This document shows positions 7,396-17,405 of a stretch of 64,000 nucleotides of DNA, piece after piece. Where the stretch lies: the NCBI GenBank assembly GCA_038210275.1, contig JBBQWV010000014.1, positions 1-64,000 of the forward strand, read 5' to 3'. A program made the position numbers and the translations under genes. Each line of letters begins with the position of its first letter. The first letter of the stretch is position 1. The notes under the pieces are model-generated. The model had not been told where the DNA came from. It did no database searches and was given only the letters and a program-made list of their open reading frames with translations. This stretch comes from PALSA-1296 sp038210275 (GTDB lineage: Bacteria; Bacteroidota; Ignavibacteria; Palsa-1295).

Positions 7396-9447
7396 TTACT
7401 TCGCTAAAACTGATTTCTTTAAGAAATCATCTTCGATTCGTTTGATCTCATCGCGGAGTACAACTGCGCGTTCGAATTCCAAATTTGTCGCTGCTTGTTT
7501 TAGCTCCGCAGCAAGTTGCTCGATAAGTCCTTCAAGTTCTCCTTCATTCATATTCTTTAATACGAACATTGGCGTAAGTTCTTTTCCGGCTTTTTCATCT
7601 CGCGCAGCCTGTCTTTTTTCTTCACGTTTTGAAGAGACATCTGCAACAGTAGTGGAAAGCATGATGTCTTCATATGATTTCAAAATTGTCGTCGGAGTGA
7701 TGCCGTGCTTCACATTATACTCTGTCTGTAATTTGCGTCGTCTCTCGGTTTCATCAATGACGGCTTTCATGGAACGTGTGATCCTGTCGGCATACATAAT
7801 GACAAGCCCTTGAGAATTACGCGCAGTGCGACCTGAGGTTTGCATCAGCGCTTTCTCGCTTCGCAAAAATCCTTCTTTGTCTGCATCAAGAATAGCGACG
7901 AGCGAAACTTCCGGAAGGTCAAGACCTTCGCGCAAAAGATTTACCCCCACAAGAACATCAAAGACACCTAAGCGGAGATCGCGCAAAATTTCAACTCGTT
8001 CAAGCGCCTCTATCTCTGAATGCAGATAGCGCACTTTCACACCGACCTTCACATAATAATCGGTAAGATCTTCGGACATTCGTTTTGTAAGAGTAGTAAT
8101 AAGAACTCGTTCTTTTTTTACGACACGCTTACGAATTTCTTCCAAAAGATCATCAATCTGATTCTTGATTGGTCTCACTTCAATTGTCGGATCAAGCAAT
8201 CCGGTAGGGCGAATGATCTGCTCTACAACAACACCTTTTGAATGCTGGACTTCATAATCATCAGGAGTTGCGCTGACATAAATAATTTGATCGGTCTGCT
8301 GCTCGAACTCCTGAAAATTAAGCGGACGATTGTCGAGTGCGCTAGGAAGTCGGAATCCATGCTCTACAAGTGTCGTCTTTCTCGCTCTATCTCCGGCGAA
8401 CATTCCGCGAATTTGCGGAAGTGTCTGATGTGATTCATCAATGACCAGTAAAAATTCTTCGGGAAAATAATCGAGCAAAACACTTGGTCGTTCTCCTTCT
8501 TTTCTTCCTGCAAGATGACGGGAGTAATTTTCGATGCCGGAGCAATACCCAAGTTCTCGCATCATCTCAATATCGAATCTGGTTCTCTGCTCAAGGCGCT
8601 GTGCTTCAAGGAGTTTTCCGTTCAGGCGAAAATACTGAAGTTGTTTTTCAAGCTCTTGCTCAATAGAGGTGATTGCTAATTCAAGTTGCGGACCGGACGT
8701 CACAAAATGTTTTGCCGGATAAATATATGCTCTATCGGTTTCCTCGAGCACTCTACCAGTGAGGCGGTCTATATAAGAAATGCGCTCGACTTGATCGCCA
8801 AAAAATTGTACGCGAAAACCTTTGTCGTCTTCATACGCAGGGATAACTTCTACGACATCACCGCGCACCCGAAAAGCGCCGCGTTGAAATTCGACATCAT
8901 TGCGCGAGTAATGAATCTCATGCAATGCGCGCATAAACTGATTTCGCTCAATCGTATCGCCGTTATGAATGCGTAGCATCTGCCTTGCATATTCATCTGG
9001 CGCTCCGATGCCGTAGATGCAGGATACGGATGCAATAATAATTACGTCGTTACGCCCGTCAAGTAACGCGCTCGTCGCTTTCAGGCGCAACCTATCGATC
9101 TCTTCATTGATCGACATATCTTTTTCGATATAGGTATCAGTCGCCGGAAGGTACGCTTCGGGTTGATAGTAATCGTAATACGAAATAAAAAACTCTACTG
9201 CATTATTCGGAAAGAATTGTTTGAACTCACCATAAAGCTGCGCTGCAAGCGTCTTGTTGTGGCTAATGACAAGCGTGGGTTTGTTGTATGTCGCAATAAC
9301 ATTCGAGATGGAAAATGTTTTTCCCGAACCGGTAACTCCGAGCAAGACTTGTGCTTGATCTCCACGCAAAAGTGCTTCGGTAAGCTGCCTGATCGCCTCT
9401 GGCTGATCACCTGCCGGTTTATAATCCGATACTAATTTATAATCCAC
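7396..9447 (-). CDS. uvrB: excinuclease ABC subunit B
   Basis: 683 residues, full length. UvrB is the damage-verifying helicase of nucleotide excision repair, loaded by UvrA and recruiting UvrC. Walker A GVTGSGKT is at 37-44, the beta-hairpin region YYDYYQPEAYLPATDTYI follows near 95, helicase motif II is the UvrB-typical DESHQTLPQ, motif VI is QTSGRTARN, and the C-terminal UVR coiled coil is LEFERAVVLRDEI. The start is GTG at 9447. Next downstream is comF. Upstream, A+T-rich heptad repeats separate it from the miaE-like gene. Confidence 0.97.
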   Translation of the reverse strand: MDYKLVSDYKPAGDQPEAIRQLTEALLRGDQAQVLLGVTGSGKTFSISNVIATYNKPTLVISHNKTLAAQLYGEFKQFFPNNAVEFFISYYDYYQPEAYLPATDTYIEKDMSINEEIDRLRLKATSALLDGRNDVIIIASVSCIYGIGAPDEYARQMLRIHNGDTIERNQFMRALHEIHYSRNDVEFQRGAFRVRGDVVEVIPAYEDDKGFRVQFFGDQVERISYIDRLTGRVLEETDRAYIYPAKHFVTSGPQLELAITSIEQELEKQLQYFRLNGKLLEAQRLEQRTRFDIEMMRELGYCSGIENYSRHLAGRKEGERPSVLLDYFPEEFLLVIDESHQTLPQIRGMFAGDRARKTTLVEHGFRLPSALDNRPLNFQEFEQQTDQIIYVSATPDDYEVQHSKGVVVEQIIRPTGLLDPTIEVRPIKNQIDDLLEEIRKRVVKKERVLITTLTKRMSEDLTDYYVKVGVKVRYLHSEIEALERVEILRDLRLGVFDVLVGVNLLREGLDLPEVSLVAILDADKEGFLRSEKALMQTSGRTARNSQGLVIMYADRITRSMKAVIDETERRRKLQTEYNVKHGITPTTILKSYEDIMLSTTVADVSSKREEKRQAARDEKAGKELTPMFVLKNMNEGELEGLIEQLAAELKQAATNLEFERAVVLRDEIKRIEDDFLKKSVLAK

Positions 9448-9451
9448 GTAT

Positions 9452-9487
9452 TATTTTTTGACTTTAAAATTTAGAATTTTGACTTTC
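9452..9487. repeat. ttttgac-type heptad repeat between miaE and uvrB
   Basis: ttttgac tttaaaa tttagaa ttttgac tttctc reads as successive 7-base units. The same unit builds the larger two-armed repeat at 26268-26340. It ends at the miaE stop and begins 5 bases before the uvrB start, so it fills the whole spacer. Confidence 0.5.
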
Positions 9488-10120
9488 TCATCCGTGCATC
9501 ACCAGTTCCGATGGCAATGCTGAAACAAGCTTCGCCTCGAATATCTCGAATTCTTCAAGACGCTTAGAAACTACTTCCGGCTTGAAGTATAGACGTGCAA
9601 GACTTAAGAATGTATTTCGGTGGCGTGCTTCACTTGCAAGAAGTGAATGGTAAAACTCACGAAGGTCTTCATCTATTGCGCACTCTGTTAGAAGCTGAAA
9701 CCGTTCGCAAGAACGTGCTTCAATAAGTGATGCGACTATGAGCTTGTCTAAAAACTTTTTTGGTTCTTGTTTATTGATCTGACTATGAAGTTCTTGCGCA
9801 TAGCTATCGCCGGGATCATAGGAAAGTGAAATACTGCGTTCATCCATTTTCTTTATCACCATCCGAAAATGGCTCATCTCTTCAATGGCAATTTCGCTCA
9901 TTTCATCAACCAGTTCTTTGCACTCGGGATAGCGATTTAAAAGCGAGATAGCCATGAGTGCAGCCTTTTTCTCGCAATGAGCATGGTCACAGAGGAGCAG
10001 CGAGGTATTGCCTGCAACCCGCTCTACCCATCCCTTATTTGTTTCGCATCCTAATCCAAGCATAATTTTTTGGTGAGATAAAACAGTATATTGAGAGAAA
10101 ACATTATCAAATTGAGCCAT
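9488..10120 (-). CDS. miaE: MiaE-like tRNA hydroxylase (diiron)
   Basis: 210 residues. MiaE hydroxylates the isopentenyl side chain of ms2i6A37 in tRNA using O2 and a non-haem diiron centre. The two ligand sets are visible: E50 in CEKKAA, EEMSH (E81, H84), E134 in EARSCERF and SEARH (E164, H167). This pattern is typical of the family, also called tRNA-(ms2io6A)-hydroxylase. The enzyme needs molecular oxygen, which suggests the organism meets oxygen. No MiaA or MiaB gene is in the window. It lies just upstream of uvrB and may share a transcript. Confidence 0.88.
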   Translation of the reverse strand: MAQFDNVFSQYTVLSHQKIMLGLGCETNKGWVERVAGNTSLLLCDHAHCEKKAALMAISLLNRYPECKELVDEMSEIAIEEMSHFRMVIKKMDERSISLSYDPGDSYAQELHSQINKQEPKKFLDKLIVASLIEARSCERFQLLTECAIDEDLREFYHSLLASEARHRNTFLSLARLYFKPEVVSKRLEEFEIFEAKLVSALPSELVMHG

Positions 10121-10273
10121 TACTGAATTCGGCAGAAAAATATTTCATGATGTCGAAGAGAACTATTCTCACGGAAATCTCTTTACAATTAGGTACTATG
10201 AGCGCATTACTATGGAAGGATGGAGATTTATCCCCAAATTCATAGTTTTTTTATTTTTATTTACAAATTGTTG

Positions 10274-10281
10274 TAACTTTG
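10274..10281 (+). promoter_or_regulatory. possible promoter -7 element for the 1503-residue surface protein
   Basis: TAACTTTG matches the Bacteroidota -7 consensus TAnnTTTG exactly and lies 100 bases before the start at 10382. No good TTTG partner is found 17-23 bases upstream, so support is partial. Confidence 0.3.
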
Positions 10282-10381
10282 CATAGTCGAAATAGTTTTA
10301 CATAAAGGATGAGTACTGTTGTGGGCATCCAAAATCATCGTTTTCATTTCTTCTTTCTTCTGATAACTATCGTTTAAACCT

Positions 10382-13300
10382 ATGAAACATATAGTATTAT
10401 CGTTATTCCTTGTATTGATGTCTCTTTCATTGCTGCCGGATATAGTCGCAGCTCAGGGACTTCCCGTTGACGGAAAAGATTTTTATATCGGATACGTCTA
10501 TCCGAGTTTTAATAAAGCCGGTAATAGTAGTTCCGGTAGAAATACTGCCGGTTTTTTCGCTGTTTATGCTCTGATTTCGAGCTACGAGGCTGATAACAAA
10601 GTTACCATTGCCTATTTTGATCCTCAATCCGGTCAGGAAACTACAACCTCAACGGTAACTGTAGGTGCTCGAAATGCAGTGCAGGTTCAGTTAAATCAGA
10701 TCATGATGAAGATGGATGAGCCTGGTGATATTCCTCAATGGCGAGCCTGTCATATCACCGCAAAAAAACCTGTTAATGTTCAATATTTTAGCACAGGAGC
10801 TTGCTCCGGTGGTAGTTACCTTGCAATCCCGACGCCAGCACTCGGAAAAAATTATGTAATACCGAGTTATTTTGATAACCCCGGTCAGGGTGCTGCGACA
10901 AACAGCGGTTCTACCGGCGAAAATGCCGGCGGATTCTTTTTAATCGTTTCCGCTTTCGATGGCACTAATGTATCAATTACTCCAAATGAAACTACAGCTG
11001 GTGGTCATACCGGAAAGAATTCAGGTAAAGGAGCCGACAATAGTGAACATCCCTATACTGTAACTCTTGCCCGCGGTCAATGTTATTGGGTCAAAGGCGA
11101 TGGAAAAGAAGAATCGAATGATATCTCCGGCTCATTAGTTGTTGCTGATAAGCCGATTGCCGTTCTTGCAGGGCATGAAGATGCGTTTCTTGGTGATGTG
11201 GGCGCTCGTTACGTTGATGCCCGAGATTTTATGATCGAGCAAGTTATCCCTGCTGAATACTGGGATTCTACCGGATATGTTGGTATTCCTCTTGTTGATG
11301 CTTCACCGTTAGATGAGACTCAGCCCGGATACGGTGAAAACTATCGTGTTTATACCGATAACCCTAAGGGGGCAGCTGTTGAGCTTAATAATTGTTTTGG
11401 CAATTCCACATTCCCGACAGGGAGATTGGCTTTCCCTACGCCTGAAAAAATTAATATTGGTTGCCCAGTCGAGATGCATTCTACCGATGGGCATAAATTC
11501 GGAGTTATGCTCTATGATCTGCGTGGACAGGGAACAACAGCCCCTTATCCTGCCGAGAGCATGATGAGCATTGTGCCGATGTCGCGGTGGAGAACATCAT
11601 ATTTATTTTATGTTGCTGCTAATACGTTCGAAGTCCTCCAAAATTATTACATTAATATAATCGGTTTGAGGAAAGACATAGATGGAGGCAATATTCAGTA
11701 TGCTTTCAATGGAACAAAAGCGCTTACAAAAGTAAATCAAGGTCTAACCCTCAAGGGGTCGTTCCCAAATATTCCAAATCACCCTGAGTTGAAAGGTGAA
11801 CGTCGCGTTGTGCATCCCGGAGCATACTATCTGACCAACGTTCGTGATGCTATATTGCATCCGCTCACGGATGCAGGAGGTATCTATCATGGAACACCTG
11901 AGGAAGTGAATGCTGATACGACTTACCTTCACGGAGCATTTATGGTCTATCACTATGGAATGCGCGCTCTTGATCCTGATCGCGATCTGGGTGATTTCTG
12001 CGGAGACGATTTCTTCTTCTCGTATGCGCTTCCGATCGGTATGACGGTAAGCAGCGGCAAGGGAAATCCTACTGTTAAGGTTGATACTTTCTGTTCTTCT
12101 TGGCAAGTATGCGTTCATGATTCTGTCCCTATCAAGAGCATTACTCTTATTGACGATCAGGATGGCAATGTCTATCGCCCCGGCAAAAAGTCTTTTAATA
12201 CCCATTTCGATGAGCTTCTTGATCCTGAGAATAAAGGAGAAATCGTTTTTGATGGCGTTGATACTTCTGTTTGTGTCACCGTTACTGTTTCAAACCCTTT
12301 TGATTCAGCCTATGCTCCTCTTGTCATCAACGATGCCAAAGGAACTCCTCTCTTTATAGATTTGCGATACAAAGCCCCTCACTTTACGCTTAGGGAAGTT
12401 TCAAAGACCCTTTCTATGGCTGATACGCTTGTAGCAGTTGATACCATTCTTTATCCTCCGATGAGAGTTGGCAGTCAGGCTTGCTCGACAATTGTGTATG
12501 TGAACACCGGAGCAAAAGGGGATAAGGCATTCACTGTGACCGATGTTTCTCTGAAAATAAAAAGCGACAAATTCTATACTATCGCTTCTGTCGTACCTGC
12601 ATTGCCTGCAATTCTTAAAGGTGGGGATACTTTGAAGGTGCAGATTTGCTTTAGTCCGACAGATACGACAAAGTATGAAGATTCATTGATCGTCACCACT
12701 GATTGCTTCATTGCTCCTCTTCCACTCTTGGGAAAGGGAGGAACGCCGCTCATTATTGCCACAGATATAGATTTCGGCAGTGTGGTGTTAGGATCGTCAA
12801 AATGTGCAGATTTAACTGTTACGAATGTAGGAAGTCTGCCATTCAACCTAACCCCAGACTGGTTATTGCATAATAAAACAGTGTTCTCTATGGATGCTGC
12901 CAGTGTAGGAAAACTGCCGGTTGTTTTGAATCCAGGAAAATCTATTGTGTTGACATTCTGCTATAAGCCGGATGCACTTCGCGCTCAGGATTCGACGACA
13001 GTGGATTGGATCACCGATATTGACAAGCCTTTCACGGATCAGATCAAATCGTGGTCATATCTCGTTGGCAAGCCTATTAAGCCGGGCGTTAATTGGGATC
13101 GTCCGACTCAGCTTGATTCGGTTATCTGTGATGACTCTGTAGTTACAAGGGTGAACCTTTTGAATACAAGCAACGCGCAGGCTCATGTTACGAATATGTT
13201 TTTTGATGGTATTGATGCTGCTCAGTATCACATTCTTACTACGCAACGTGGTACCAATCCGGGGGCATTTGATATGAATCCCGGTGATATTATATGGGTT

Positions 13301-14893
13301 GATGTAGTCTTTAAGGCAAATCTTGCAAATGGATATGCAGATCGCAAGAGCAGATTGGTTGCAACCTATTATAATAATGAGACGAAGTCAGATGATTCGA
13401 CCACTATTGACTTCACAGGCAAGGTTCAGCATGCAATCTTGACGATCGATCCGCCGATTCTTAATCTCGGTTTTGTGACTCGCGGTGTACCTGTTTCGGG
13501 CTTCGTTACGGCAATTAATAGTGGTGATGCGCCATTTATTGTCAATACCGTCAACTTCCCGAATCCGCCGATCACAGCGATCAAGAAGTCGGATGGCACA
13601 CCATTATCACTTGGCGATACTATCGGAAGAGGAGATACGGTTACGTTCGAGATTGATAACCAATTGGATGTCTTTACTGATACAACAGTTGATTACACTA
13701 TCAGCAGTATGAAAGTCTGTAGCGATGCTCATGGCTCTGTCCAGATTGCGTCAAGCAGCCTCAAGGTGGCGACGACTGATTTCCCTGCTCCACAAACATT
13801 TGTAGGATGTAGAGAAAGTGATAGCACCATCAAATTTACCAATTTGGGATCGGTGAAGATCACGCTTGAGAGTGTTGATATTATCTCGACTCCGGGTACG
13901 CCGAATGTCGGCGAATTCGATCTCAAGGATAATACCGGAAAGCTTGTTAAATCCGTTTTCCCGGCTAAGTTACTTGATCGCTCGGAATTTGTCACTATTC
14001 CGATCGTCTATCATCCGTCTATCGCAGGACCTGTATCGGCAACGATCAGCTATACCTATGATAGTGCTGGTACGAAGTTCACGATCACCAGACTGGCAAG
14101 CGGTAATGGTTTGCAGTTGAAGACGACACTTTCAGCTGCTCAGGCAAGCGGTCAGCCATATACAGATCTGACAGGCGCGATATTTAATGTTCCGATTTCA
14201 CTTGCAACAACTGCGTTGCCTGCGAATGCGGATGCAAGGAGAGTAACGTTTACGCTTACTTATCGTCAGGATGTCGTTGATCTGAATCGGACAAATGGAG
14301 TACAACCTGCTGCCGGTTACTCGGTGGCTAATGCAAATCCCACACAGAATCATCCTATAGCCGGCGATGAGTCTATTGACATTGACGTAAGTAGCACTAC
14401 ACCAGCGCCGATCTCGAGTCTGACGGATTTGGTTACGGTAAATTATCAGGTGATGGTAGCTCAAAAGCTTTCGACACCATTCATCGTTTCGAATGTCACA
14501 TTCTATGACTCGAAGGGTGTTGCGATTTGCTACATTGCGGCAGATACCATTCCGGGATTATTTGTTCCGGGATACCAGTGCGGCGACAGTACGCTGAATA
14601 AATTCTTGCAGGGTGTAATTCCGACTCGAATTGTTCAGGTCACCCCGAACGTCATTACTGAAAGTGAAACCCCTGTTCTAGTTTATAGCGTGAATCGTTC
14701 AGACCTTCCGGTACGAGTTGAAATATTTAACGTTCTCGGCGAAAAGGTCAGAACGGTAAAGAATACTCTTTCGCAGCCGAAGGGTGATTACAAACTTCCT
14801 GTAGGAATTATGGGATTGCCAAGTGGTACTTATACTCTTCGCTTGACGACACCTGTCTCTTCTGAAACAGCAAACTTCATAATTCAGAAGTAA
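10382..14893 (+). CDS. giant surface protein: IgGFc-binding-like N-domain, anchor repeats, T9SS tail
   Basis: 1503 residues. After a signal peptide (MKHIVLSLFLVLMSLSLLPDIVAAQ), residues about 30-540 resemble the IgGFc-binding N-terminal domain found in large FCB adhesin-like proteins (GKDFYIGY, PVNVQYFSTGAC, ITPN, RGQCYWV, PIAVLAGHEDA). Residues about 660-1230 contain repeated choice-of-anchor D/ASH-like Ig modules (DFGSVVLGSSKCADLTVTN, LNLGFVTRGVPVSGFVTAI). About 1235-1390 is a cohesin-like segment (RRVTFTLTYRQDVVDL). The last 80 residues are a T9SS domain (VEIFNVLGEKVRTV ... PSGTYTLRL). It is inferred to be a surface-attached fibre or adhesin. A strong terminator follows. Confidence 0.8.
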   Translation: MKHIVLSLFLVLMSLSLLPDIVAAQGLPVDGKDFYIGYVYPSFNKAGNSSSGRNTAGFFAVYALISSYEADNKVTIAYFDPQSGQETTTSTVTVGARNAVQVQLNQIMMKMDEPGDIPQWRACHITAKKPVNVQYFSTGACSGGSYLAIPTPALGKNYVIPSYFDNPGQGAATNSGSTGENAGGFFLIVSAFDGTNVSITPNETTAGGHTGKNSGKGADNSEHPYTVTLARGQCYWVKGDGKEESNDISGSLVVADKPIAVLAGHEDAFLGDVGARYVDARDFMIEQVIPAEYWDSTGYVGIPLVDASPLDETQPGYGENYRVYTDNPKGAAVELNNCFGNSTFPTGRLAFPTPEKINIGCPVEMHSTDGHKFGVMLYDLRGQGTTAPYPAESMMSIVPMSRWRTSYLFYVAANTFEVLQNYYINIIGLRKDIDGGNIQYAFNGTKALTKVNQGLTLKGSFPNIPNHPELKGERRVVHPGAYYLTNVRDAILHPLTDAGGIYHGTPEEVNADTTYLHGAFMVYHYGMRALDPDRDLGDFCGDDFFFSYALPIGMTVSSGKGNPTVKVDTFCSSWQVCVHDSVPIKSITLIDDQDGNVYRPGKKSFNTHFDELLDPENKGEIVFDGVDTSVCVTVTVSNPFDSAYAPLVINDAKGTPLFIDLRYKAPHFTLREVSKTLSMADTLVAVDTILYPPMRVGSQACSTIVYVNTGAKGDKAFTVTDVSLKIKSDKFYTIASVVPALPAILKGGDTLKVQICFSPTDTTKYEDSLIVTTDCFIAPLPLLGKGGTPLIIATDIDFGSVVLGSSKCADLTVTNVGSLPFNLTPDWLLHNKTVFSMDAASVGKLPVVLNPGKSIVLTFCYKPDALRAQDSTTVDWITDIDKPFTDQIKSWSYLVGKPIKPGVNWDRPTQLDSVICDDSVVTRVNLLNTSNAQAHVTNMFFDGIDAAQYHILTTQRGTNPGAFDMNPGDIIWVDVVFKANLANGYADRKSRLVATYYNNETKSDDSTTIDFTGKVQHAILTIDPPILNLGFVTRGVPVSGFVTAINSGDAPFIVNTVNFPNPPITAIKKSDGTPLSLGDTIGRGDTVTFEIDNQLDVFTDTTVDYTISSMKVCSDAHGSVQIASSSLKVATTDFPAPQTFVGCRESDSTIKFTNLGSVKITLESVDIISTPGTPNVGEFDLKDNTGKLVKSVFPAKLLDRSEFVTIPIVYHPSIAGPVSATISYTYDSAGTKFTITRLASGNGLQLKTTLSAAQASGQPYTDLTGAIFNVPISLATTALPANADARRVTFTLTYRQDVVDLNRTNGVQPAAGYSVANANPTQNHPIAGDESIDIDVSSTTPAPISSLTDLVTVNYQVMVAQKLSTPFIVSNVTFYDSKGVAICYIAADTIPGLFVPGYQCGDSTLNKFLQGVIPTRIVQVTPNVITESETPVLVYSVNRSDLPVRVEIFNVLGEKVRTVKNTLSQPKGDYKLPVGIMGLPSGTYTLRLTTPVSSETANFIIQK

Positions 14894-14921
14894 GAGGGAA
14901 GTTAGGTTTTTCTAAACGGAG

Positions 14922-14970
14922 CGGGTATTCTAATGATCGAAAGATCTGAAGAATACCCGTTTTGTATTTA
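14922..14970 (+). terminator. rho-independent terminator after the giant surface protein
   Basis: cgggtattct (14922-14931) pairs perfectly with agaatacccg (14950-14959), and tttttgtattt follows directly. It stands 29 bases past the stop codon. Confidence 0.8.
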
Positions 14971-15009
14971 AGGAGCGTCTCAGCAAATTTTTATAAATTC
15001 TGAAATATC

Positions 15010-17268
15010 ATGAAAAAGATTATTTTGATCGCCTTGTTTTCTCTCCTCGTATTCAGTGCAAATAGTCGGGCACAGATTCCGTTTTGGCATCAGACGAATG
15101 GACCTAAAGGTGGCACTGTCCGAAACATGGCGATCGACTCCATGGGGAGAATCATTATCTTCACATCGGGCAGCGGCGTATATCGCAGTATAGATAACGG
15201 GATGTCGTGGGAATTACTTAATCGCGGTCTGCCGACTCTGAATATGTATAATGGCGCAGCTGGTCCCACAGGCTACGTCTATGCTTATGACCAACCGGGG
15301 GCATCAGCTGCAGCAGGTCACCTGTTCCGTTTAGATGAGAATGCAGCGAACCCGGCATGGGAGGATATTACTCCGAACCTTGCACCGGTGCTCAATTACA
15401 ACGATATTGTAGCGGATGCAGATGGAACGGTGTATCTCGGAACGGCTGAGAGAGGTGTTTTGCGTTCGGATGATAATGGGATGACCTGGAACAGAAAAAA
15501 TTTAGGATTATCTGATACCAATAAATTAGGAAAGGTTGATTCCAATGTCGTGATCTTTTTGCTTGCTGTTGATGGAAGAGGTGGGTTATATACTGCCACT
15601 GATTTTGGGTCAATTGCAAAGTCCACAGATAAAGGAAATACATGGGTTAAATATCCTACAAAGCATCCCAAAGGACATAATCTTTCCACACTCGGTATTG
15701 CAGCAAACGGAAATATCGTTACCGGAAATTTTGGGACATATGACGTTGGCGGTAATATTTATGTATCACAAGATGCCGGAGTAACCTGGAATTCCGTCTA
15801 TACACGTCCGGGTGTTGATCTAAGAAATAATGTCGAGAAGATTATTCTTATTCCCGGATCTACAGATATTTATGCCAATGCTCACGGACCGACTCTTCGC
15901 TCACAAGATTTTGGAGTAACGTGGCAAGTAATGAACGACGAAAAACGCGGAGATGAGACATTTACCATGGCTGTAAGACGCGGTAATCTTTACCAAATGT
16001 GCGAACCCGATGGAATATTCCTTTCCACGGATAATGGAGTTAATTGGACGCCGAAGAATGATGGCTTGTTGGCGACATTCATGCGGGGAATGGCAATCAA
16101 TTCTAAACAAAAACTTTTTGGAATAACCGAATACGGTTTATGGCGTTCAAGCGATGATGGCGCTAATTGGGATCAAGCTCCAGAATATGGAGAAGATTAT
16201 TTTCCAAGTATTTTTATCAATAAAAAAGATTATATCTATATCGGTACTTCAAGGGGTTTATTCCGTTCTAAAAACGATGGTGACATCGTAGAAAGGGTAC
16301 TCATAAATCTTGCACCGAAGGATACGATCAATATTATTAATCAAGTGGGTGATAACGGTCAGGGCAAACTTTTCTGTGCTGCGAACGATTCGATAGGATT
16401 TATTTATTCGACTGATGATGGAGATCACTGGACGAGAATTCATAATCTTCAGGATTCAAATATAAAATCATTTGCCTTCGGTATAAAAGATACGATCCTT
16501 GCCGTCGGTTTCAGAACAAATCTTCTCTATCGCTCTCTTGATCAAGGTAACTCGTGGCAAACCCTTCCGGATAATCAAAATGTGCATGGAACCGGACAAG
16601 TCCTTATTCATCCTGATGGTTCATTCCTTGCTTTAGTGATCGGCAGGGAAGGCGGGATATTTCGCTCAGTAGATGCCGGGCAAAGTTGGTCAAAAATATT
16701 TCCACCCGAGGAAATAAAAAACAATTTTAAAGGCTTTTTTTCGATGATGATCGATCTTGTAGGATCTATTATTGTCTGTGCTGATAGCGGCGGCATCTAT
16801 CGTTCGGTGCCCGGCAGCTCTCAATTCAGCCAATGGATTTCAGTGAGCAGCGGATTGACGGCAAACGATTTTCCAAATCATTTTATTAATTGTTCGGCAG
16901 TAGTAGAGAATCCTGTCAGTCACATCTATTTTGCGGCATCGCGTGGACTTGGAGTTTTCAAGAGTATTCCGAATCTCGGAGTCTCCTCAGGTCATCCTTC
17001 ACCAGCTTCTGCGATCAGTATGACGACGAATCCAAACCCATTCACTACTGCGACGAATATCTCCTTCAAATTAAAAACCGGTGGCGATGTGAGTATTGAT
17101 GTATTCGATCTGCTCGAAAGAAAAGTCGCGACAATCTTTAGTGGAAGAATGGAGCAAGGCGAACAAAGTCTGGTCTTTGACGCTTCCACTCTTCCAAGTG
17201 GAAGTTATGCGATCATCCTTCACGAAGGAGGAGCAACATATTCAACGTGGGTTTCACTTACGAAATAA
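15010..17268 (+). CDS. secreted BNR-repeat beta-propeller protein with T9SS tail
   Basis: 752 residues with signal peptide (MKKIILIALFSLLVFSANSRAQ). About ten Asp-box/BNR motifs of the form S.D.G.(T/S)W run through residues 50-620 (SIDNGMSW, SDDNGMTW, STDKGNTW, SQDAGVTW, SQDFGVTW, STDNGVNW, SSDDGANW, STDDGDHW, SLDQGNSW, SVDAGQSW). This predicts one or two stacked sortilin-like propellers. The C-terminal T9SS domain is MTTNPNPFTTATNISF ... VFDLLERKVATI ... PSGSYAIIL. It is similar in plan to the protein at 3116. BNR repeats alone do not show sialidase activity, and no sialidase catalytic signature was noticed. Confidence 0.83.
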   Translation: MKKIILIALFSLLVFSANSRAQIPFWHQTNGPKGGTVRNMAIDSMGRIIIFTSGSGVYRSIDNGMSWELLNRGLPTLNMYNGAAGPTGYVYAYDQPGASAAAGHLFRLDENAANPAWEDITPNLAPVLNYNDIVADADGTVYLGTAERGVLRSDDNGMTWNRKNLGLSDTNKLGKVDSNVVIFLLAVDGRGGLYTATDFGSIAKSTDKGNTWVKYPTKHPKGHNLSTLGIAANGNIVTGNFGTYDVGGNIYVSQDAGVTWNSVYTRPGVDLRNNVEKIILIPGSTDIYANAHGPTLRSQDFGVTWQVMNDEKRGDETFTMAVRRGNLYQMCEPDGIFLSTDNGVNWTPKNDGLLATFMRGMAINSKQKLFGITEYGLWRSSDDGANWDQAPEYGEDYFPSIFINKKDYIYIGTSRGLFRSKNDGDIVERVLINLAPKDTINIINQVGDNGQGKLFCAANDSIGFIYSTDDGDHWTRIHNLQDSNIKSFAFGIKDTILAVGFRTNLLYRSLDQGNSWQTLPDNQNVHGTGQVLIHPDGSFLALVIGREGGIFRSVDAGQSWSKIFPPEEIKNNFKGFFSMMIDLVGSIIVCADSGGIYRSVPGSSQFSQWISVSSGLTANDFPNHFINCSAVVENPVSHIYFAASRGLGVFKSIPNLGVSSGHPSPASAISMTTNPNPFTTATNISFKLKTGGDVSIDVFDLLERKVATIFSGRMEQGEQSLVFDASTLPSGSYAIILHEGGATYSTWVSLTK

Positions 17269-17292
17269 ATTTAAAAATGCTTATTTGGAATA

Positions 17293-17397
17293 TGTCATTC
17301 TGAGTGAAGCGTAGCGTAACGAAGAATCCCGTAATCGTTGGCAGACACATGGTGTTGCAAACTATTACGAGATTCTTCGCTTCACTCAGAATGACAG
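17293..17397. repeat. family B palindromic element between convergent genes
   Basis: gtcattctgagtgaagc at 17294 and its complement cttcactcagaatgac ending at 17396 form long inverted arms, with inner arms gaagaatcccgtaat and attacgagattcttc. It occupies most of the 137 bases between two convergent genes and is followed by a T8 run, so it may also terminate transcription in both directions. A fragment, cgctcagaatgac, recurs at 18420-18432. Confidence 0.75.
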
Positions 17398-17405
17398 TAT
17401 TTTTT

